Below are positions 53,132-63,936 of a stretch of 64,000 nucleotides of DNA, piece by piece. How positions within the stretch are numbered: position 1 is the stretch's first letter; every line of letters begins with the position of its first letter. Origin of the DNA: Dipteris shenzhenensis (taxonomy: Eukaryota > Polypodiophyta > Polypodiopsida > Gleicheniales). The stretch lies in the NCBI GenBank assembly GCA_047967505.1, contig CM106541.1; one strand, written 5' to 3'. The notes beneath the pieces were generated by a model. It had not been told where the DNA came from. It did no database searches and saw nothing but the letters and a program-made list of their open reading frames with translations. Position numbers and translations under genes: made by a program.

Positions 53132-54325
53132 TTAGATGAGAGCCATTTGGTCCTTTAAGAAGAGGAATCTCCTCTTGACACCTTTTCCTTGTGATAAGTT
53201 TGAAAGTTTCCTTAGTGGGCCTGTCAATCTTTCCTGCCCACTAGTCTTTGTAGTACACTTTAGACTCATAGGCCTAATTTGTTCCTGTTTTCTGAGCTCT
53301 CCTTTGGCCTTATTCAATTCTTCATGAGCCTCTTCATCACCCTCTCTGTCTTTCTGCTCTAAAGTGCTGATGTTATTTTGGATATATTCCATTCTTTGAG
53401 CCCTAATCTGTGCCCTTTTTTTAATGGCTGATCTTAAAATAAATGAGAATCCTTTACAGCCAATTCCCAAGCTTGAGATGCTGATGTGTGCTGAGAGAAA
53501 GCTCTATGCCAGACCACCTTAATTAGTTTCTATACACTCTTAAGTTGAAAGAGCTTAGGGTCAGCTTTGAACCAGGAAGGACTCCTCTCCCGAGGTCCAA
53601 AATTACATCTTAGTGAGACATGCTTGTGATCTGACAAGCTTAGAGAAGAGTACGTTACAACTCTTAGAGATAGCTGTCTGTTCAAGAGATTTTGGGAAAT
53701 ATAGAATCTATCAAGTTTAGCCTCCCTTCTGTGTTCCCCTATCTAACTATTGCACCAAGTAAACTCTCTGTTATTACTAACATCAACCATCTGCTAGTGC
53801 TTTTTACATTCTTCCCAAGCAAGTAATTCAGATCCTTTGATGCATGTGCCCATTCCCTTCCATCTATTTGCTTTGCTCTCTACCATATTGAAATCCCCCA
53901 TTATTATGCAATTGCCATCTCGGTATTGCAAGGATTCCCATAACTCCCTCCTCTCTGAAGCTGAATTGGGAGCATAGATAGAAATGACAAAGATGTCAAT
54001 TTCTTTCACACAACACTGCAGCATTAACCATATGTTGTGAGCATCTATAATGACTTGAGAAATACAATCCTTATAGTGAGACGAAATACCTACAACTGGC
54101 CCTCCTTTGCCATCCTCATGAGAAGTAAAAAAACCAAGTCCTTCTTCTATCTATGACTTGTAGCCTATCTTCAAGAGTAGACTGACTTGCCTTGACTTCT
54201 TGCAATGCTAAAAACAGAGGTGAGAGTGAGTTAGCTCTTAGCCAAAAAGCTAATTCTTCACTCCTACCTGGATCCATTAAACCTCTGACATTAAGAGTCA
54301 AGAAAGTTAATGATTTATCTAACAT
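53132..54325 (-). pseudogene. LINE endonuclease and linker
   Basis: APE-type endonuclease in pieces: LTFLTLNVRGLMDPGR, FLALQEVKASQSTLEDRL (metal-binding Glu), DIFVISIYAPNSASERRELW, CIIMGDFNMVESKANRW and a SLSLSDHKHVSL end motif near 53630. A linker with KKRAQIRAQRMEYIQNN and LEQKDREGDEEAHEELNKA leads to the RT. Stops near 53760 and 53510. Confidence 0.88.
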
Positions 54326-54364
54326 TCTTCTTCTGCCCCTTTTTAGCCCTAGGTTTGGGGCTGC

Positions 54365-55459
54365 TCACACTGGCACTGAGGTTACCTTAGATTGTCTTCT
54401 CTTATGTTGAACTACTATGAAGGATTTGTCTTGACTAGTGACTTCCTGAAAAGGTGTTGTATCATGAGTGGCCTTTCCTGGATCATCCTCTAAGTCTTCT
54501 TCACTAGCTTCTGCCTCTTTTATGGCATCTTCCCTATTAACATCCTCTTCAAATTCTTTTGACCAACCAGCCTCTATGACCATGTTATCCTCTTGATTGA
54601 CATTGACTTCCTTCTCCAAGCTTTCTTCTTGCTCCTTGAGTGGATCAAAGAGATTTTTGTTGAGTGTTTCTATCTGTCTCTTGTCCTTTTCACGCCTCTT
54701 GTTAGAAACTTGCCCAGAAGATTGGCCCTTAGAAGGAGGGTTCTGTGTTTTAGGGACCCACTTTTCAGTAGGGGAATGCTGCTTTGTAGCATTGGCTTCT
54801 GGCTCCTTAGCTTTGGGTCTCTTTAAAGGACAGTTCTTGACCACATGTGTGGATAGACCACACAAAAAGCAAGAATGAGGGAGATTTTTATAAGAAAGGG
54901 GTTGTTCCCTGAATACACTACCATTTTTGTTAAGAATGGTAAGTGTTCCATGCATCTCTTCTGCTATGTCCATTTTGATGCAAATCTGAGGATTCCCCTT
55001 GGGGTTGATAAAGTTTTCTTGCTCTATTCCAAGAACTTCTCCTAGTCCACTACATAAGGAGGGAAGCTGGTTACACAAGTACAGAGGCAAGTCTGAAAGC
55101 TCTACCCATACAGGAATCTTAGTATATCTTGGAGAGTCAGGAGAAAAATCTTTGGACCACCACTCAAGATATAAGGGCTGATTCCTAATAGTCCAAAGAC
55201 TGTTTTGCATGGCTCTAGAAGCCATTTCTAGTTTCTCAAAAAGAAAGACAAAAAAGCCTTTCTTGAGGAATCTTACATTTAAAACATTTATACCTTTCCT
55301 AATCCAGTTCATCCTGATCCAAGATTCAATGAAAGTGAGAGGGGGTCTTACTTCAAGCAGAAAGCCTACTAATGCTACTAATGCATGAGTTCTAAGCCAG
55401 ACTAGAGAGTCTTGAAGAAGATTGTCATCTAAGAAATCTTTTACTGCAAATGTTCTCAA
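54365..55459 (-). pseudogene. LINE ORF1 (DUF4283 and CCHC), open
   Basis: Open for 364 codons. The N-terminal half matches the plant LINE DUF4283 region: WIRKGINVLNVRFLKKGFFV, LWTIRNQPLYLEWWSKDFSP, and IPVWVELSDLPLYLCNQL. Then PQICIKMDIAEEM and a zinc knuckle CFLCGLSTHVVKNC near residues 205-218, a basic/acidic tail, and VVQHKRRQSKVTSVPV at the end. ORF1 binds the element RNA. It is the only long open frame left in this LINE. The start is probably truncated, as typical DUF4283 proteins begin further upstream. Confidence 0.85.
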
Positions 55460-55692
55460 GAATCAACCCAAGTGTTGATTGAGCAATCATTGAATCCTGA
55501 TCTCAATGTTGAGGAGAAAGAAGATGTTGCAGAAATACCCCAATTTGTTTATCACCTCTTATGAGGAGATCACGGGATTTAAAGGAAGCCTTTGAGGATT
55601 GAGCTGAAGGAAGGTGCCAAACCTATTTTTTAGAAAATAAGAAGATTACGCCTGAAACAGAGAGATGTCTTGAAGCAAGAGGTAGATAAGCT
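55460..55692 (+). pseudogene. gypsy RT lead-in fragment
   Basis: Reads EKEDVAEIPQFVYHLL then, after stops, LRIELKEGAKPIF and RLRLKQRDVLKQEVDKLL. This is the approach to RT in Ty3/gypsy (IEL..GAKP...R.....E..K.E.DKLL). About 230 bp; family not matched to A-D with certainty. Confidence 0.7.
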
Positions 55693-56540
55693 CTTACCTT
55701 CTCCATCTGCTGAATCCTCTCCATTAGCATGTTGCGCTCCATCCTCATCTGGTTGTGAAGCATGTCGGGTTTCTGAGATGCTTGATGAGGGGTGGTCTTC
55801 AACTTCTTTCTCGCAGGCTGAGGGTAGCCTCTTGTCTCCCGTAATCTACCCAATATCTTCTCTATCTTCTCTTGTGTCCTTGCTTGAGGAGCCTCCACTG
55901 AATTAGGGAGCTCTATCTGCTGTCTTTGGTAGGGGTCCATTATCTCCTGTTTTATCATTTCGCATGGTTCCAGCTTCACGTGCAAGCTTGCAGGGACAAT
56001 TGGCACCGGTCCTGCAGCTCCTCCTTCACCTTTGTCGCGAGCTTCTCTTCACTAGAGGGACTACATGAGATGCTCCTTGTGTAAGCCTCTGGCCACCAAG
56101 CCATCTGCACTGGAAGGGCCAACAAAAGTACGCGTTCCTGGGGGGAGGTTGAAGAAGCCACCCCGTGGCTTCTGAGCTGCATGAGAATAAGAGGGGCACA
56201 CAACTCCTCCTCATCCTCCTCTTTCGCCGCAGGCAGCTGAGCTAGTTCCATGTCTCACTGGTGGTGATTCACATTCCGGAGTCTATTTGAATACAAGAGT
56301 AGGGAAGCGGGTATCATCAACTAAGTTGAAGAGTTCTAGCAGTTGAGGTAAGCGGGTGTTGACGTCCGAGAAATCAGACAAGATGTCAATCTCAAAAGGT
56401 CGATGAGGTAAGTCGAAAGTGATTTTGAGAGGGTTGATGGGAGTGGACGCGTACAGACGGAGGGATCTAACATTCGCCTCTATCGATGTCTCCATCATCC
56501 GAAAATCTAATCGCAATGGCAAATTTTCATCTACCAGCTG
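55693..56540 (-). pseudogene. Unidentified gene-like fragment
   Basis: Minus-strand open frames in series. 56283-56522: LRLYASTPINPLKITFDLPH, RPFEIDILSDFSDVNTRLPQ, LLELFNLVDDTRFPTLVF. 55976-56251: starts MELAQLPAAKEEDEEELCAP and has a plausible start context. 55697-56006, in another frame: PIVPASLHVKLEPCEMIKQE, RETRGYPQPARKKLKTTPHQ, MRMERNMLMERIQQMEKV. The last piece ends at GAAGGTAAGAG, a good splice donor. It is more GC-rich than its neighbours. No family was recognised; captured host exons are a reasonable guess. Confidence 0.5.
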
Positions 56541-57010
56541 GTATTGTTAGTTGGCCGGTATAGCAAATTTAATAGCCATTTTTGGAGGGTTGTGTTTATA
56601 AGATTGGAAACTTCATTGAATGTGAGCACCATGGATCATCCACAGAGTGATGGTCAAACTGAAAGTGTCAATGAGATCATTGAGGATATGCTTCGAGCAT
56701 ATGTAACTAAACGGCAAACTAATTGGGAAAAGAATTGTCCCATATTAGAATTTGCATATAACATTGCTAAACATTCAGCTACAAGTTTTAGTTAATTCAT
56801 GATGATGTATGGATTTCAACTAAGAGCCGCAATGGCAGTGGGACTTGAAAAGGAGAAGGTTCAAGCAGCCAAAGTCTTTGTTGAAGATATGAATCAAATG
56901 CTTAAGTTAGCTAGATATAGAATAAGAAGAGCTCAGGATAGAGCATGAAGTTATGCAAACCCCCATCATAGGCAAGAAAAAAGAACATGATATACAATAT
57001 AACAAGAATG
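56541..57010 (+). pseudogene. gypsy-A3 integrase C-terminal half
   Basis: Reads FNSHFWRVVFIRLETSLNVS, TMDHPQSDGQTESVNEIIED (family HPQTDGQTE with the catalytic Glu), MLRAYVTKRQTNWEKNCPIL and EFAYNIAKHSATSFS, a stop, then AMAVGLEKEKVQAAKVFVED and LARYRIRRAQDRA. This is the integrase end of gypsy-A, perhaps the missing part of A2. Confidence 0.88.
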
Positions 57011-57119
57011 CCTGGTTAAGTGCAAAGGTAGACCTGAAGAGAGTTCAACATGGGAAAGGGTAAGCAATTTTTTGGGGAGGTTTCCCAATTTTGTTTTCGA
57101 GGACGTAAACCATTCTTAA

Positions 57120-57130
57120 GCAGAAGGGAA
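57120..57130 (+). promoter_or_regulatory. gypsy-A3 polypurine tract
   Basis: GCAGAAGGGAA directly before TGTTACGTCA, the LTR start. Context FVFEDVNHS upstream is the usual end of gypsy pol. Confidence 0.7.
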
Positions 57131-57474
57131 TGTTACGTCATCCATAATCACGGAAGTTTGAGGATCAGTTATGGTGAGGCGGTTGACCCAGAGGGCTCGA
57201 TAGTGCTTGGTTATGGGAGCCTAGAGGGTCTAGAACTAGGAACTATTCTAGGCCTAGACAAGAATGGGGAGTGCAATGTAAAGGCCAGAAAGATACTAAG
57301 GTCCTTTATGGACATATGGCACTCAGGTGGGTTCCAAGTGGCAAGCATTGGGCAAGGAGGGAGGGTTCCAGAGAAAGACCTCAAAAAGAAGGAAGAAAAT
57401 TGAGAGAGCTCGAGGGGACCCATGGCTGGGTGGTTATTTTTGAGAGAGTCCTCTATGAAGTTGGAGACGTTACA
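57131..57474 (+). repeat. gypsy-A3 3' LTR
   Basis: Starts TGTTACGTCA and probably ends GACGTTACA, 344 bp. Matches 40070-40274 plus 46309-46339. It contains the intact sequence GGTTATTTTTGAGAGAG at 57433, which in the other copy is split by copia-3. The flank after 57474 is TTGCT; no partner duplication was found. Confidence 0.8.
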
Positions 57475-59059
57475 TTGCTCCTTTGGCAAGTCGCCACTTG
57501 GGTAAAGTACTCGTATTGTTGATATGTCACTAGATCTCCTTGTGGCTCATTGACTGGCATGATGTTGATGGGCGATGTTGAGCCTGATGTAGCCTCTAGC
57601 TCTTGCTACTGCTACACTAATGGAGATATATTGGTTGCAACCATGCATCCAACTGTAGCATCTCGTGGGGAAATTCCTCATTTTCTACCTCCCTAATAGG
57701 CATGTCTTCTGAGGCATCCGCATTTGGCAATGTGGTAGTAGGAGAAGATGATGGCTCCCACACAGGTGAAAAGAGGATGTCTAGATCCTCAATAGGTTGT
57801 GGTGACAACGGGAGAGTCATTTCTTTTTCTTGTACCTCTTTACTAATGATTACTGCCAATAAGTGAGGAATCTTACATTTTTTGCTAGGTGAACCATTGA
57901 GTTGCTTTGTGAAGAAGATGACCAAATGTTGGATCTAGTCTTGCTTCAGATAACTACTGAGCAAGACAAATCTGTGGACTGGGAGGGATTGATTCTTGCC
58001 ACACTTGACCCCAGGATTGTTGATAGGAATGTTGCTACTTCCTTGAGTTGAGGGTTGATGATTGTGCGAAGTACCATCCCATCCCTATGGAACTTGGTAT
58101 CCTTGGCAAGGAGAAGTTGAATTTCAAGAAATTTGGCATTGGCAGGCCATGTGGGGTATCTCCCCCCTTTAGTTGGGAGTAAGAAGGCCCTTTGGATCAC
58201 TATACTATCGAGTATAATGTTGATTTGACTCTGATTTATAGTGATGGTGCTGTATTTGCCAACCTGTGCATCACTAGAGTGGTAAGAATGGAGAAATTAT
58301 TGGATGTATGTGGTCATCATAGGATTGTCCTTCAAGGATTGGAGGCTCTCAAACAAACATCCAAGTGCCCTTTTCTCTAAGATACCATTTGCATCATTGG
58401 AAAGTGAATAAGTCAATGGAGGTGGCCACACAAGCTCCAAGCTAGGCCTCATCAATGGTCGTGTAGGCGGGCAATAACTAGGATAGAATTTGTACCTCTT
58501 CTGTCTCCATGTCATGCCCATACTCCTCATCAGAGCTATCACTTTGAACCACAAATGCCTGTGGTCACCTTGGTTGAGAGAAGGTAGTTGGTTGCAGAAG
58601 TTGGTGGGCGTCTCGTGGGCTAAGGCTGTGGGCTCTTTATTTGAATCCTCTTTAGCTGTGGCATTGCTTTTGTACCTGCATCCATTTTTTATAGGGTGTA
58701 CCATTGATGATTAGATTAGTTGGCATGCAGGTATGACAGTTGTGTGTGTAGTGTGAGAGATGTGATTTTAGCACATGCTTTGAGAGTGCGGAATGAAAGA
58801 GTGTGGCACAATGATTGATACAATCTACTATCTGTTTATGCAAAAGCGTGTGATTTCATGTGACCTAATAGCTAGCTAGGGACTTATTTTGCTAGGATTT
58901 CCTAGGGCAGCTAGGACTCAGTCATCATCACCTCTGAGCCCTAGGTTGAAATTGATTGATGCTACCTATATGTGTGAAGACGTACATATGCTAGAGTGAG
59001 TGCTTGTGATACAATCTAATACTAACTATGGAAGACTTGGAGCTCCTAAATCTTCAGTA
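57475..59059 (-). other. Unidentified open frames
   Basis: Three minus-strand frames in series, 58704-58297, 58200-57946 and 57925-57617. Readable parts include HETPTNFCNQLPSLNQGDHR, LLPTKGGRYPTWPANAKFLE and LPLSPQPIEDLDILFSPVWE. They could be pieces of one broken gene (perhaps the gag-proximal part of a gypsy element) but no motif confirms that. 58710-59059 shows nothing recognisable. Confidence 0.4.
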
Positions 59060-59400
59060 TTGTCAGGGATGGCTTGCGTGTTGATATAGTAGCGCTTCAA
59101 TTGGCTCCCATTTATTATTGTAATGAATTGGACTCCATCCAATGTTTCCAGCAGCACAACTTCAATGGGATTCATCTTTTTGACTCTATAAGGTCCTTGA
59201 CCTAGATATTTCAGTTTGCCCTTGTGGACTTTGGCATTGTAGAGCAGAACTAGGTCACCTTACCTAATCTCTTTATCTTTAAGGTTTCTGTCAAAGCATG
59301 CTTTCCTTCTTCATTTTTCTACTATCATGGTATGCTAGGCAGCTAACCTTGTCTCTGTATGCCCCCAATATCCTACTAAGAGGATTTCTCTTGATGTTGC
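59060..59400 (-). pseudogene. gypsy-B2 integrase C-terminal domain
   Basis: Reads KACFDRNLKDKEI, GDLVLLYNAKVHKGKLKYLG, QGPYRVKKMNPIEVVLLETL and DGVQFITIINGSQLKRYY, the chromatin-facing C-terminal domain of gypsy integrase. It is joined almost directly to the RNase H tail; the catalytic core is absent. Confidence 0.85.
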
Positions 59401-59405
59401 TTCCC

Positions 59406-60540
59406 CTACAAAGTGTCCTCTTGTAATGCCTTCATGCGCTTCACAGATGATGAGTGGAAATTCATGTGGCATGGCACATCTGCACAGGATGTGATATTTT
59501 TCTTATTTATAGAATTGGCCACCAACAGTTGATATGGTGCAGATTTGATTATGAGTTTTCTAGCTTCAACTAGTCGCAATTCTGGCGGGGGTCTTCGTGT
59601 CATTAAGTATCCAATGATATTTGCACACCAATCTAGAATAGCATCTATTTGAAATAGTGTGGCATCTGGCAAGTCATATTCTATTCCAATGGCTTCTTCT
59701 CCCAACATGACACAAGACATGTGATCGTCAATGTAGAGTTGGGCGCCTTTGCGGACCACTATTTTGAAATTGAATTCTTGAAGCAAAAGGAACCATCTGG
59801 TTATTCTTCCTATTGTACACGAATGGTACACAAGATAAAGTAGTGCTTGATGGTCGGTGTAGAACACAAAATCATTTGCCAATAAATAGTGTCAAAATTT
59901 CTTAACACTATACACCATTGCGAGGGCTTCTCTTTCTGTGGTGGTATAGTTGATTTCTGCATCATTGAGTTGTTGACAAGCAAAGTAGACTAGATAGTCT
60001 TTCTTATGTTCACCAGGTTGGCAAAGCACACTCCCAATTGCATACTTAGTGGCATCAGTATATGAACATGAAAATAAATATCCTAATTGGGAGATATAAG
60101 GATGGATGCTGTAATTAGGTGCCACTTTAGAAGCTCAAAGGCTTGGTCGCACTCTTCTATCCATAAGAATTCACCAACAATTTGTAATGTGGTCCAGCTA
60201 TCATGGCAAACCACAAGATAAATCTTCTATAGTAGGCGGCATGTCCCATAAAGACCTGCACACCTTTGGAATTTTTATGAGGTGGCAATTCCATGATGAT
60301 TTTAATTTTTTCCATGTCACTTGTTGCAATCCCATGTTGAGAAATGATGTGTCCCAAAACAATTTTGTGGGTGACCATGAACTGACATTTTGTTGGATTA
60401 GGGAGATGCCATATTCCCTGCATTTGATTAGAACTGCTTCAAGACATTTTAAGAAGTCTTGCTTATTGGAGTGGATGCACAAATCCTTCAAGGATACCTA
60501 TAGGAACTTATTCAGTAATTGAAGGCACTAAACATGACTC
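59406..60540 (-). pseudogene. gypsy-B2 RT end and RNase H
   Basis: 60157-60491: IHSNKQDFLKCLEAVLIKC, TKCQFMVTHKIVLGHIISQH, KIIMELPPHKNSKGVQVFMG. 59892-60125: DATKYAIGSVLCQPGEHKKD and YTTTEREALAMVYSVKKF. 59406-59882 is open for 158 codons: FVFYTDHQALLYLVYHSCTI, TRWFLLLQEFNFKIVVRKGA and DLPDATLFQIDAILDWCA. The first catalytic Asp of RNase H lies in the broken part. Confidence 0.87.
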
Positions 60541-60760
60541 TCTGGAATGTGCCATGCTAGGCAGTCATGGTATTCCATTAGGAGTGCTTTTAGTTTTGTT
60601 TCATCTTCTTATGTGAGTTGTTTCTCAATGAATACCAAATTTTCTTCCTCCCCTTCAAGGGAGAGGTTTATTGTTCTGCTTTTGGCAGGTCCCTCATAGA
60701 TGGGAGTCTCTCCAATGCTATCAGTTTCTTGCACTTTCGATTCTCATACTGGTCTTGGCA
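60541..60760 (-). pseudogene. gypsy-B2 pre-RT linker after RT deletion
   Basis: Matches B1 23003-23210 (CQDQYENRKCKKLIALERLP and related pieces). The sequence passes from GGAATGTGCCA to TGCTAGGCAGTCATGG, which in B1 are about 450 bp apart, so the RT palm entrance is deleted. Confidence 0.85.
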
Positions 60761-61408
60761 TGCTATGGGGACACTACCATTGGTATAGTTTTTGCAATAC
60801 TTTGGTACTTCATGGAGATCAACCTCTAATGGTGTTGAACTAGCCATGCATGGGCTATGGTCACTAGGTGGCATAGTATCATTAATCCGTTTTTGAGGAT
60901 CTTGTTTGTTGACTTTCTTTTTCTAGAATCTCATTATCAAGCTTCATCCACATGTGTGGCTTAAACTTCCAAGACTTGTGGTACGGGCGTGAGGGGAGGG
61001 GTGGTGGAGGGTGTGAGAGGAGGGCTGACGGAGGGACGTCTGCAAAGGCTGGAGCAGTGAGGAGGTGATGGGGTGATGGCAGGGAAGGGGCATCGTTAGA
61101 CGAGGCAGAGGTTGGGATGATGGCGGGGCAGAATAGGGCGGCACCATCACAAAATGATGATTGGAGAGGTCAGGCAGAGTTGAGCCGCTGTGACAAGGTG
61201 ATCAAATGGGCCTTCGTAGGCATCGGTGAATGTGGGGAGTAGGCAAGACAAGCACTGTCATCGATGCGCAGGCTAGTGGGTGGAGCTCTATCATTGATGA
61301 TAGGCATCACGAGTGAGTGCTTGCACTCTGTGCTCCTTATGTGGTGACCGCCACCTTGAGGTGGCCGACTTTTAGGCTTGAGTGGAGGATGGATAGGTGG
61401 TGGGTTAA

Positions 61409-61420
61409 GGAGAGAGAGAG

Positions 61421-61490
<70 letters not shown>
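61409..61490. repeat. (AG)n microsatellite with GATA units
   Basis: AG repeats with a GATAGATAGATA block near 61421-61437, followed by a long G run to 61512. Counterpart of 23889-23951. Confidence 0.95.
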
Positions 61491-61500
<10 letters not shown>

Positions 61501-62135
61501 GGAGGGGGGGGGGTGCTAAGGGGTGGTGGAGAGGGTTGGTAGGGAGGGGAGGGTGGGGGAAGGGGGGGATATTTTGTGTGTTCTCAACTTATTTGGGATA
61601 TTTCCAATCTTTAAAATAGAGTTTATATTTTACAAAAGCAAAATGTTTTGCTTAAATCAAATAGGAAATTCAGATTGCAAATCTGATCACATAAATGATG
61701 ACTAGAATGGGTTTTATCATATAGGAGGGTTTGTTTATTATCAAATTAACAATATATCACATCAAAATTAATCAAAAAATTCGGTTCTAAAATTTAGTAT
61801 TCATGTGTATCGGGATACTATCCTATGCCTACAAGTTCCAGATACTATCCTATGCCTACAAGTTCCATATATTTCATAGACAATTGGAGCAGTAAGAAGA
61901 TGCATTTCTAGGTCTAAAAGAAGTCTAGGATGAGGTTTCTTTTTCTCACAAAGATTAGATTTCTGTTTCACGTGATATTAGAGAGGATGTTACACCTTTA
62001 CACCTCCAATGTGATGTGGGAGCAACAAGATAAGTACCCAAACATACTATTTGAAGACCTTGCATCCACAAGTTCCCTGGTTTTGAATTTAAGTCCCTTT
62101 TTTTAAATTATTCAAAAGTAGTAAATGGACTGGTA

Positions 62136-62731
62136 GAAACCGTAACTAATCGCTCTACAAAATTAAAATCAATTAATTAATGTCTCTCTATCCCCCCCTA
62201 ATCGCCCAATTATTAATTAAGCTAAGCTCTAAACCCCCTAATTGCTTAATCATTGATTAACCCAGCGTATACCTCCCCCACCCCGCACGCTCCTTAGTCT
62301 CCACCCTCCTTTACCCGCGCTTGCTCCTTACTCTCCATGCTCCCTCCTCCTCCCACTACTCCTGGTTCCTCCTCCCTCCCCCCACTCCTCCTCCCCCTCC
62401 TCATCTTCCTCCACTCCTCCTCCTCCTCCTTCTCCCCCTCCTCCTTCCTCCTCCGTTGTGTGCTTCCTCCCCACTCCCCATCCCCCTTCTTCCTCTATGT
62501 TTGTATTGGGAGGGCTTCATAGCCCCCCCTTGCATGTTCTCTAATGAGCCCCCCCCTCCTCCTCTTATACGCACAGAGGTTATACGCACAGAGGCGGCTA
62601 AAGCTTCTAGAGTGTGTAGGCTCTGGAACTTTCCAGGCAGAAGCTAGCAGAAGGATTGACAAGATGCAAGCATTCATTAGTTAATTCCATTCATTTATTC
62701 AAGTTCCAACCTTAATACCTTCATTCGTGTG
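62136..62731. other. C/T-rich low-complexity region
   Basis: CTCCTCC-type repeats at 62330-62470 produce overlapping Pro/Ser/Leu-rich frames on both strands. No gene is supported. Confidence 0.7.
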
Positions 62732-62752
62732 TGTTGGCACAGAGTCAACATA
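62732..62752. repeat. 21-bp direct repeat, copy 1
   Basis: Starts TGTTGGCACAGAGTC; an identical copy lies at 63937-63957. The first 19 bases form an imperfect palindrome. Confidence 0.93.
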
Positions 62753-63004
62753 TCAAATGTTGGCTCTTTCCTACTGCTTTCGTAGGAAGAGCTGGGTATT
62801 CTATGTTTGTAGGGTTCCGAGGCTTTTTGTCACCTACAGATATATTAGAGTTGTCGATTGTAGTATACGTGTAGCTTAGGACCTCGAGTCGTGTTCCGGT
62901 GAGAGACGTAGGCTTAAGTGTGGTAGGCAAACAAAGTGCATGCATGTGTAAAAGGAAGTAAATCATCTTTGTTGAGGTAATGAAGGCTTTCGCCTTCATT
63001 GGGG
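62753..63004. other. Non-coding, no feature recognised
   Basis: About 250 bp between the 21-bp repeat and the minisatellite. No motif recognised. Confidence 0.4.
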
Positions 63005-63246
63005 GTTGTAGGGTTTAGGAGGAGTTTAAGGGTTAGAAGGAGGTTCTAGGGTAAGAAGGAGGTTCCAGGGCTTAGAAGGAGGTTCAAGGGTTTAGAAGGA
63101 GGTTCAGGGTTTAGAAGGAGGTTCCAGGGTTCAGAAGGAGGTTCCAGGGTTCAGAAGGAGTCCAGGGTTAGAAGGAGGTTCCAGGGTTTAGAAGGAGTTC
63201 TAGGGTTTAGAAGGAGGTTCCAGGGTTTAGAAGGAGGTTCCAAGGT
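63005..63246. repeat. Minisatellite, about 20-bp unit
   Basis: Degenerate tandem copies of GGTTCCAGGGTTTAGAAGGA, roughly twelve units. Confidence 0.93.
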
Positions 63247-63369
63247 TCAGGGTAGAGTACATGGTGGAGAACTCGTCTCCCTCGTAGATCATGGAGTTTT
63301 AAGAGTTGAGGAACAAAGGGTTTAGGGGAGCATAAGAGTGGGAGAGGAAGAAGGTGTAAGAGCATGGGG

Positions 63370-63497
63370 GAAAGAAGAGAGAGGAGGGAGGAGGAGGAGG
63401 GAGGAGGAGGAGAGAGGAGGAGGAGGAGGAGGGAGGAGGAGGAGGAGGAGGGAGGAGGAGGAGGAAGGAGGAGGAGGGAGGAGGAGAGGGAGAGGGT
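63370..63497. repeat. (GGA)n-rich purine tract
   Basis: Imperfect GGAGGA repeats on the plus strand; open frames here are compositional. Confidence 0.95.
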
Positions 63498-63694
63498 GGG
63501 TTGCAAGGTTGGAGGAGAGGGGAGGATGAGTTGCAAGGTTAGGACATGCTTTTGGACGTGGAGTGCAAGGAAGCATGGACACTTGAGACAAATGCTTGGA
63601 ATACCAAAGTAGACTCAACACAATGCCCCAAAGAGTGTGGGCTTCATTCCATTATGGGGTATTTATACAAGTTGGAGAGCTTCTCTCTCTGCAT

Positions 63695-63918
63695 GTAACA
63701 CAAAGTTGTAACACAAAGTTGTATCACAAAGTTGAAACACAAAGTTGTAACACAAAGTTGTAACACAAATTTGTATCACAAAGTTGTAACACATTCTTTT
63801 TCTACATGTAGAAGTTGTAACACAAAGTTGTAACACAAAGTTGTATCACAAAGTTGTATCACAAAGTTGTAACACAAAGTTGTAACACAAAGTTGTATCA
63901 CAAAGTTGTATCACATTC
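63695..63918. repeat. 13-bp minisatellite
   Basis: Tandem GTTGTAACACAAA and GTTGTATCACAAA units in two runs separated by ACATTCTTTTTCTACATG at about 63791. Confidence 0.95.
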
Positions 63919-63936
63919 TCTTTCTACATAAGTTCA

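Larger units (their letters stand above)
49954..55459 (-). mobile_element. L1-type LINE, decayed, with poly-A end
   Basis: Minus-strand non-LTR retrotransposon of plant L1 type: ORF1 (DUF4283 and CCHC), endonuclease, RT, and a C-terminal zinc-binding region. It ends in a T14 run at 49954-49967, the poly-A tail read from the other strand. The 5' end is about 55459; no target duplication was found. Numerous stops and shifts. Confidence 0.9.
59060..62135 (-). mobile_element. Ty3/gypsy element gypsy-B2
   Basis: Minus-strand direct duplicate of gypsy-B1. It extends further into the integrase end (59060-59400) but has lost the integrase core and about 450 bp of RT (B1 22550-23003). The 5' non-coding part 60760-62135 matches 23211-24515. 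Confidence 0.87.

Noticed and set aside
55620-55700. A 46-nt intron at the end of the gene-like fragment
   Set aside because: A donor and a CTCTCTGTTTCAG acceptor-like sequence are visible, but 46 nt is too short for plant introns and the acceptor side is gypsy RT sequence on the other strand.
62321-62677. Proline/serine-rich protein genes
   Set aside because: Frames on both strands derive from CTCCTCC repeats; no conserved motif.
63322-63621. Glu/Gly/Arg-rich or Leu/Pro/Ser-rich open frames
   Set aside because: Compositional, from the GGA tract on both strands.
63695-63918. CRISPR-like array of short repeats
   Set aside because: The 13-bp units are directly tandem without unique spacers, in a plant nuclear context; it is a minisatellite.
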